From an uncultured Eubacteriales bacterium (GTDB taxonomy: Bacteria; Bacillota; Clostridia; Lachnospirales; Lachnospiraceae): DNA of 11,569 nucleotides. Under the pieces are notes generated by a model. The model was not told where the DNA came from, did no database searches, and saw nothing but the letters and a program-made list of their open reading frames with translations. Position 1 is the first letter of the stretch. Each line of letters opens with the position of its first letter. Location: the NCBI GenBank assembly GCA_949286775.1, contig CASEDW010000049.1, positions 1 to 11,569 of the forward strand. The letters are read 5' to 3'. The position numbers and the translations under genes are program-made. Below, one piece after another: positions 7,201-11,569 of this stretch.

Positions 7201-8925
7201 ATAGACATAGGCATAGATTTCGGAAGTACATACACAATTGTTTCTGTTTACAGACGCGATATTGAAAAGCCTGAAACCGTTTCGCTGTCAGAAGGCGACA
7301 ACGCGGCGATTCCTACGGTATATTCATGCAAAAAAGACGGTACAAAGGAGCAGATCGGATGGTCCGCGAAACATAATACCGTATTGGGCATAAAAAAATA
7401 CCGTGCGTTTAAAATGATGCTCTCGGAAGATGACAGTGAAGTCTTAAAAGAACGCGGTTTCGACGAAGAAAATACTCCTGAAGCGATAACGAAAAAATAT
7501 ATTTCAAAGCTTCTTGAAAAAGTATTGAGCAGGGAAAACGACAAGATAATCGGAAATCTTGTTCTCGGAGCGCCTGAGGTTTGGTACGACGCGTTTTCAA
7601 CTATCGACGGCCGCACGAAATTGAGAGATATATGCAGATCGCTTCCTTATTTTGCTCAAAATAAAGGCGGCAAAAAAGAAACTGTCAGGATCGTAAGCGA
7701 ACCGGCTGCCGCGAGCGCTTATTTCGCATATAACTATAAACAGATAAAAAAGAAGACATTTGACGGAAATATCCTTCTGATTGATTATGGCGGAGGCACC
7801 CTCGATATTTCATTGACGGAAGTAATACCTTCAGCCGATGGAAATTTTGAGATCAGGGTTTTAAATCACGCCGGAGCAGGAGAAAACGAGCAAAAAGGCG
7901 AGATAGGACAGGCCGGTATCATATATATGGAAAGCCTGACAAAGGCCGCGATTAAAGCTAATCATCCTGAAATTGAAGAGATAGCGCTGGATGAGGAGTT
8001 TTTTGAGTGCGTGAACGCAGTTGAAAAATCACTGATGTCAGGCACTGACGTTATAGATGAAATCGTATCGGAATTCGGAACATCTCCTGACGATCTTGAT
8101 GAAGACAGGATGGATGACGAGTTTTATTTCGCGAAAATAAAATACGACGGAAAAGACGTTCTGATCTCGTATCAGTTAATGGCTGAGGTATACGACAGGG
8201 TGATCAGACCTGTTTTCGGCGCGAAGATGAAAGAATTCATACAGTATATGGATGATGCGAAAATAGACTGGAAGAACAGGACTACTGAAAAATTCAAGAT
8301 AGTGCTTGTAGGAGGATTTGGAAATTTCGCGTTTGTAAAAGCGCAGATGAAGGAATGCTTCGGAATAAGCCATAACGACAACAGGCAAAAAGACATCCTT
8401 ATGAGCGATTCCGAATGCGAAAAAGCCATTTCGCTGGGATGCACTATACTTGCGTCGGGCACGGTATCCATCAGAAATACGGCGCCTATCGGCATAGGAG
8501 TTCTGACTGTTCCCCTCGGCGAAAAGAAGAAAAAATATAATTTGTCATACGGTTTGAGATATCATCAGGAAATTGAATTTAACAAGGAATATATACAGAA
8601 ACGAAATGAGAACGCGGGTCCTGAATATATCTATCTGAACGGAATCGAGCGCATGCTGGTAGATACTGGCAAAGGACCGCTTCCTCTTTCCCTCAAGCCG
8701 AAGTTTATTGATTTAATTAAAAGCGCGGCTCAGAAGAGTTTTTTTGCATATATCGGATTTTCACTTGATCCGTCGGGCGTAGTGACATTGTATATACATG
8801 ATTATGACCATATAAACAAGGTCGAAACAAATGTGACTCCTATTGAGCTCGCAAGTTATAAATCGCTGTTTGATACTCAGAGCATAGACGAACGCGAGCT
8901 TGAATATATAAGAGCATCCGTATAA
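7198..8925 (+). CDS. Hsp70-family (DnaK-like) ATPase with a non-standard C-terminus
   Basis: This is a 575-residue Hsp70-fold ATPase, probably cytoplasmic. The nucleotide-binding domain is complete. Phosphate-1 is D7-x-G9-S-T11 at the N-terminus; SEPAAAS (167-173) matches the DnaK NEPTAA connect region; phosphate-2 is D196-Y-GGGT-L-D203; the adenosine motif is LVGGFGN (370-376); and KAISLGC (409-415) matches the last NBD helix. An acidic segment (about 284-308, rich in Asp and Glu) is inserted in the second lobe. After residue 420 the protein lacks a DnaK-like hydrophobic linker (such as VLLLD) and any recognisable full substrate-binding domain and helical lid. Instead there are about 150 residues that look beta-rich (for example FFAYIGFSLDPSG, VVTLYIHDY near 520-540). 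It is not the housekeeping DnaK: it is too short and has no grpE or dnaJ neighbours of usual type. It leads an operon with a coiled-coil gene 37 bases downstream, which suggests a dedicated partner system. Substrate is unknown. Confidence 0.88.
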   Translation: MIDIGIDFGSTYTIVSVYRRDIEKPETVSLSEGDNAAIPTVYSCKKDGTKEQIGWSAKHNTVLGIKKYRAFKMMLSEDDSEVLKERGFDEENTPEAITKKYISKLLEKVLSRENDKIIGNLVLGAPEVWYDAFSTIDGRTKLRDICRSLPYFAQNKGGKKETVRIVSEPAAASAYFAYNYKQIKKKTFDGNILLIDYGGGTLDISLTEVIPSADGNFEIRVLNHAGAGENEQKGEIGQAGIIYMESLTKAAIKANHPEIEEIALDEEFFECVNAVEKSLMSGTDVIDEIVSEFGTSPDDLDEDRMDDEFYFAKIKYDGKDVLISYQLMAEVYDRVIRPVFGAKMKEFIQYMDDAKIDWKNRTTEKFKIVLVGGFGNFAFVKAQMKECFGISHNDNRQKDILMSDSECEKAISLGCTILASGTVSIRNTAPIGIGVLTVPLGEKKKKYNLSYGLRYHQEIEFNKEYIQKRNENAGPEYIYLNGIERMLVDTGKGPLPLSLKPKFIDLIKSAAQKSFFAYIGFSLDPSGVVTLYIHDYDHINKVETNVTPIELASYKSLFDTQSIDERELEYIRASV

Positions 8926-8962
8926 AAAATTTAAAATATTTTCCGAATAGAGAAGGTCGATT

Positions 8963-10309
8963 ATGAGTTTTGGCAAAACAAATGACGCTTTAGTAAATAT
9001 CAGCAGTTCCAATGAGATTTTTCTTGAGGATGCGCTGGGATTTTTCCTTGATTTCTGCGATGACTGCGGAGGGAGAATAGATAAACTCTCCATTAAAAGC
9101 AGCGAGGATTTTATAAAGAATCTCAGAAAGTGCAACCGCACCATACTTGATATTATTAAGAAGTGCGACATGGGGGAAATTTCCTCAGAAGCCCTTGAGC
9201 GAATAGAAAAACAAAAAGCCGCAATGGAAAATCTCGAGAAAGAACTTGCGACAGAAGAAAAAAAGATAAAAGAAGCGTCTAAGGATATTGAAGAAGACAA
9301 AAAAATACTTTCCGAGAAAAAGGAGCGCTTAAGAAAACTGAGCCGGGAAAAAGAAACCGAAGTTCAAAATCTCGAAAGCGACATAGCGCTTATTCAGAGG
9401 CAGTACGACAGCTTTGAGATCAGGATATCAGAACTGAAAAATAAAATGAAGACGGCGGCAGTATCGGCTGAAAACGCGGAAAAAGAATACAAACTCCTGC
9501 TGATCCAAAGAGGAGAAGACGAAGGAACAAGAGACGGAATCATTAATGAAATCAATTCATTAAAAGAGGATATCTCAGTGCTTGAAAAAGAACTCGATGA
9601 AACCCTTAAACCTGAACTTGAACAGCAGCAGATCAAAAAACTAAAACTTCAAAATGATATCGAGATTTTGAAATCTGATCTTGACGAGAGCGAAAACGAA
9701 AATAAAAAGCTCAATGAGGAAATTTCCTTAAAGATGAAATTGCTGAAGGAATCCCAGATAGAACAGTCTGAGCTTTTGAAAAACATCGCGGAAAATAAAA
9801 AGCAGATTTCTGAAATCACTGACGAAATAGAATCTCTGCGGGAGGCTCTCAGCGATAAAGACGAAGACCGGCTCGTACGTGAGCTTGAGTCCAAAAAGCA
9901 GGAACTCTTAAAGAAAAAAACAAACTGTGAAGAACTTATGGCTGAGCACAGCGATTTCGAAGAGAAGATAAAGATAAAGAATCAGGAGGAGGAAACTCTC
10001 AGATCAAAGATCGCCAAAAAGAAAAGTGAACTGTCATGCGCGGAGGAGGACCTTGCAAGGTATAAAGAGATATATGCCAGGTTAAAAAGCAGGTCGGAGG
10101 ATATTATTTCTTCTCAGGAGCAGATCGAGGGCATGAAGAGTATCATAGATTCGCTTGAAAAGGACAGCAGGATTATGGCTCAGAAATTCGGCGTAAAGAA
10201 ATTCACGGTCGATGAAGCTGTTTCAAAAGCTGTCGCTGACGCGGATATTTTGTTAAAAAACATGCGCGACAATATAGAAAAATATCTCATGTACGCCCAG
10301 TTGACATGA
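8963..10309 (+). CDS. Long coiled-coil protein, partner gene of the Hsp70-like ATPase
   Basis: I do not recognise a family. The 448-residue protein has a small N-terminal part (about 1-69) that may be globular, then a nearly continuous charged helical coiled coil (about 70-410) rich in Lys, Glu and Leu heptads, and a short C-terminal helical segment with a more mixed composition (about 395-448). There is no Walker A, no membrane segment and no signal peptide, so it is not an SMC ATPase, although the rod looks similar. The N-terminal part carries four cysteines, C32-D-D-C35, C57 and C68, that could bind a metal. The ribosome binding site is AGAAGG (8951-8956), six bases before the ATG. The gene lies 37 bases after the Hsp70-like gene and 28 bases before the next, so it is in the same transcript. 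A scaffold or a nucleotide-exchange or client-bridging role for the Hsp70-like protein is possible but is inference only. Confidence 0.85.
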   Translation: MSFGKTNDALVNISSSNEIFLEDALGFFLDFCDDCGGRIDKLSIKSSEDFIKNLRKCNRTILDIIKKCDMGEISSEALERIEKQKAAMENLEKELATEEKKIKEASKDIEEDKKILSEKKERLRKLSREKETEVQNLESDIALIQRQYDSFEIRISELKNKMKTAAVSAENAEKEYKLLLIQRGEDEGTRDGIINEINSLKEDISVLEKELDETLKPELEQQQIKKLKLQNDIEILKSDLDESENENKKLNEEISLKMKLLKESQIEQSELLKNIAENKKQISEITDEIESLREALSDKDEDRLVRELESKKQELLKKKTNCEELMAEHSDFEEKIKIKNQEEETLRSKIAKKKSELSCAEEDLARYKEIYARLKSRSEDIISSQEQIEGMKSIIDSLEKDSRIMAQKFGVKKFTVDEAVSKAVADADILLKNMRDNIEKYLMYAQLT

Positions 10310-10337
10310 GAAATTTTAGAAATCATCGGAGGCATAA

Positions 10338-11569
10338 ATGTTTTCAGAACATAAGCCGTTTTATCTTATTTTAAACAATGAAGGCGAAAATTTTTATCTT
10401 AACAGCTGCCTTGAGCTGTCGTCGCAAAATTATATATGGTATCAGCTTAAAAACAGCGGAATAGAAAAAATATTTTTTATAGAAAAGAATACGAACGAAT
10501 CTGTTCAGATTACCGTTTTGGACAATATTTCTTTTCAGAAAAACTCATATGGTTCAGGAGGATTTCTTTCAAAGAAAAAACAGCTGTGGAATGTAAAAAA
10601 AGAAGATCCGAAAAAAGATTTCAAAACGGTAATATCCGCGAAGACGGCGGCTGATTGGGCTCTTGAAAGAACAGGCGAAAATGATACGGCCATAGTCACA
10701 GGACTCGACGCGTTAAAGTGCATGTTTCCTAATGATGAAGATGAGAAAGAATTCATCAGGAAAGCATCAGTAGGCAAAGGAACTCTTGTGATAGATTATC
10801 CGATGACGCCTGACAGAGAGCAGCTTGAACTTCTTGTGGGAAGAGACAGTATTTTCAGAAAAGAGACGAACGGAGCGTCTTTATTTAAACCGCTGTACGC
10901 GCTCCTTGAATCAGGCGATTCATCGGCGGCGATTTTTGACGAGTTGAAAAAAAGCGTCCCCGATCAATATCTTGAGATAGGATATATTGATTTTGAAAGC
11001 GTAAAAGTTCTGATAAAAAATATAGGTTTCGCGATAAACAGGAATTTTAAAGAAAATGAATTTTACGATCATGTGAATTATCTTTTCTACTGGCTTGAAA
11101 ACGAGCAGGTAAGAAGAGATTCCCACGGACTGTTTGGAAATATCAAGGGAACGGTCACAAGAAAAAAGCTGTTTCAGACTATGGCAGGCGGAGGATTTAC
11201 GGCTTTTGAAGAGCGGCAGGAAATGCTGAGAAAAATTTATATGGCAAAACATCCGGATAGACAAAGATATGTCCCGATGTCGGAGATTTTATTTGAGATA
11301 TATGGACAAAAAAACACGGTCAATACGAAAAGCCATGTATATATTTCAAATCCGGCGATAGAAAAACTCTGCGCCACATCGTTTCCGATCAAAAACATGC
11401 CTCAGACATCCGAGTTTGAGATTATACAGGTTTCTGAAAATGAGTGGAATGAAATGAGAAACTTTTTGAAAAAGCCAAAAAACGTTTGCTTCGATGAAGA
11501 AAAGACAAAGTGGATGCAGGGGATTTTAAGCTATATTGAACCGGCAAAAGCATGTAATGATATTGATAC
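10338..11569 (+). CDS. Hypothetical protein, third gene of the Hsp70-like operon, 3'-truncated; possible divergent J-like segment
   Basis: The frame opens at ATG 10338, with a perfect GGAGG (10328-10332) five bases before it, and stays open for 410 codons to the window edge, so the C-terminus is missing. I cannot name the family. Residues 1-65 look like a small alpha/beta unit (pattern NYIWYQLKNSGIEKIFFIEK). Residues 95-175 look like part of a P-loop fold, with two hydrophobic strands ending in Asp (TAIVTGLDAL at 117-126 and GTLVIDYP at 148-155), but no Walker A lysine motif precedes them, so ATP binding is doubtful. Residues 275-325 contain H305-P-D307 after an amphipathic helix (289-304) and before another helix (about 313-323). 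This resembles the HPD loop of a J-domain, the co-chaperone module that stimulates Hsp70, which would suit the operon. The match is weak and could be chance. No signal peptide or membrane segment is seen. Confidence 0.8.
   Translation, partial: MFSEHKPFYLILNNEGENFYLNSCLELSSQNYIWYQLKNSGIEKIFFIEKNTNESVQITVLDNISFQKNSYGSGGFLSKKKQLWNVKKEDPKKDFKTVISAKTAADWALERTGENDTAIVTGLDALKCMFPNDEDEKEFIRKASVGKGTLVIDYPMTPDREQLELLVGRDSIFRKETNGASLFKPLYALLESGDSSAAIFDELKKSVPDQYLEIGYIDFESVKVLIKNIGFAINRNFKENEFYDHVNYLFYWLENEQVRRDSHGLFGNIKGTVTRKKLFQTMAGGGFTAFEERQEMLRKIYMAKHPDRQRYVPMSEILFEIYGQKNTVNTKSHVYISNPAIEKLCATSFPIKNMPQTSEFEIIQVSENEWNEMRNFLKKPKNVCFDEEKTKWMQGILSYIEPAKACNDID

Noticed and set aside
8761..9300. Minus-strand open frame of 179 codons across the junction of the Hsp70-like and coiled-coil genes
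   Set aside because: It overlaps two well-supported + strand genes, has shadow-type composition and no convincing ribosome binding site or family match.
8963..10309. Coiled-coil protein read as an SMC or RecN-type ATPase
   Set aside because: There is no Walker A, signature or Walker B motif; only the rod resembles SMC proteins.
10920..11264. Minus-strand open frame of 114 codons opposite the last gene
   Set aside because: The + strand frame through this region is open for 410 codons with a perfect GGAGG; the minus frame is an antisense artefact.
1..11569. CRISPR arrays, tRNA or rRNA genes, insertion sequences
   Set aside because: No regularly spaced repeats, tRNA-like cloverleaf, rRNA segments, transposase genes or terminal inverted repeats were seen on reading both strands.

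Overview
The window is a stretch of bacterial chromosome. All seven recognisable genes lie on the + strand and are tightly packed. The DNA is moderately AT-rich and the coding strand is purine-rich. Ribosome binding sites are mostly clear GGAGG-like sequences, and the one intrinsic terminator has a strong hairpin and a T tail. The SbcC and SbcD proteins and the codon preferences (AAA, GAA, AGA, ATA) look like a Firmicute, most likely a gut-type Clostridia (Oscillospiraceae or Lachnospiraceae-like). That is an inference from style; no marker gene fixes the species.

Region 1 (1-6586) is a genome-maintenance and defence operon. It opens inside a large adenine-specific DNA methyltransferase of the PglX family (the BREX methylase). 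Its N-terminal part, including SAM motif I, lies upstream of the window. The pglX stop overlaps the sbcD start by 4 bases, and sbcD overlaps sbcC by 14 bases, so the three are very probably co-transcribed and translationally coupled. SbcD and SbcC form the Mre11-Rad50-type nuclease that processes hairpins and blocked DNA ends. All catalytic motifs visible in both proteins are intact. Whether a full BREX system (BrxA, BrxB, BrxC, PglZ, BrxL) sits upstream cannot be seen.

Region 2 (6587-7075) is a single-gene unit: a promoter region with repeated and inverted half-sites, a 97-codon tyrosine-rich gene of unknown function, and a strong intrinsic terminator.

Region 3 (7076-11569) is a new operon behind a good sigma-A-type promoter. 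It has an Hsp70-fold ATPase whose C-terminus is not a standard DnaK substrate-binding domain, a 448-residue coiled-coil protein, and a third protein of at least 410 residues that runs off the window. The third protein has no recognised family, but it carries an HPD tripeptide in a context that could be a divergent J-domain, and a segment resembling a P-loop fold without a Walker A motif. Read together, the operon may encode a dedicated Hsp70 machine with its own coiled-coil and J-like partners. This is the most interesting and least characterised part of the window. The functional reading is a hypothesis.
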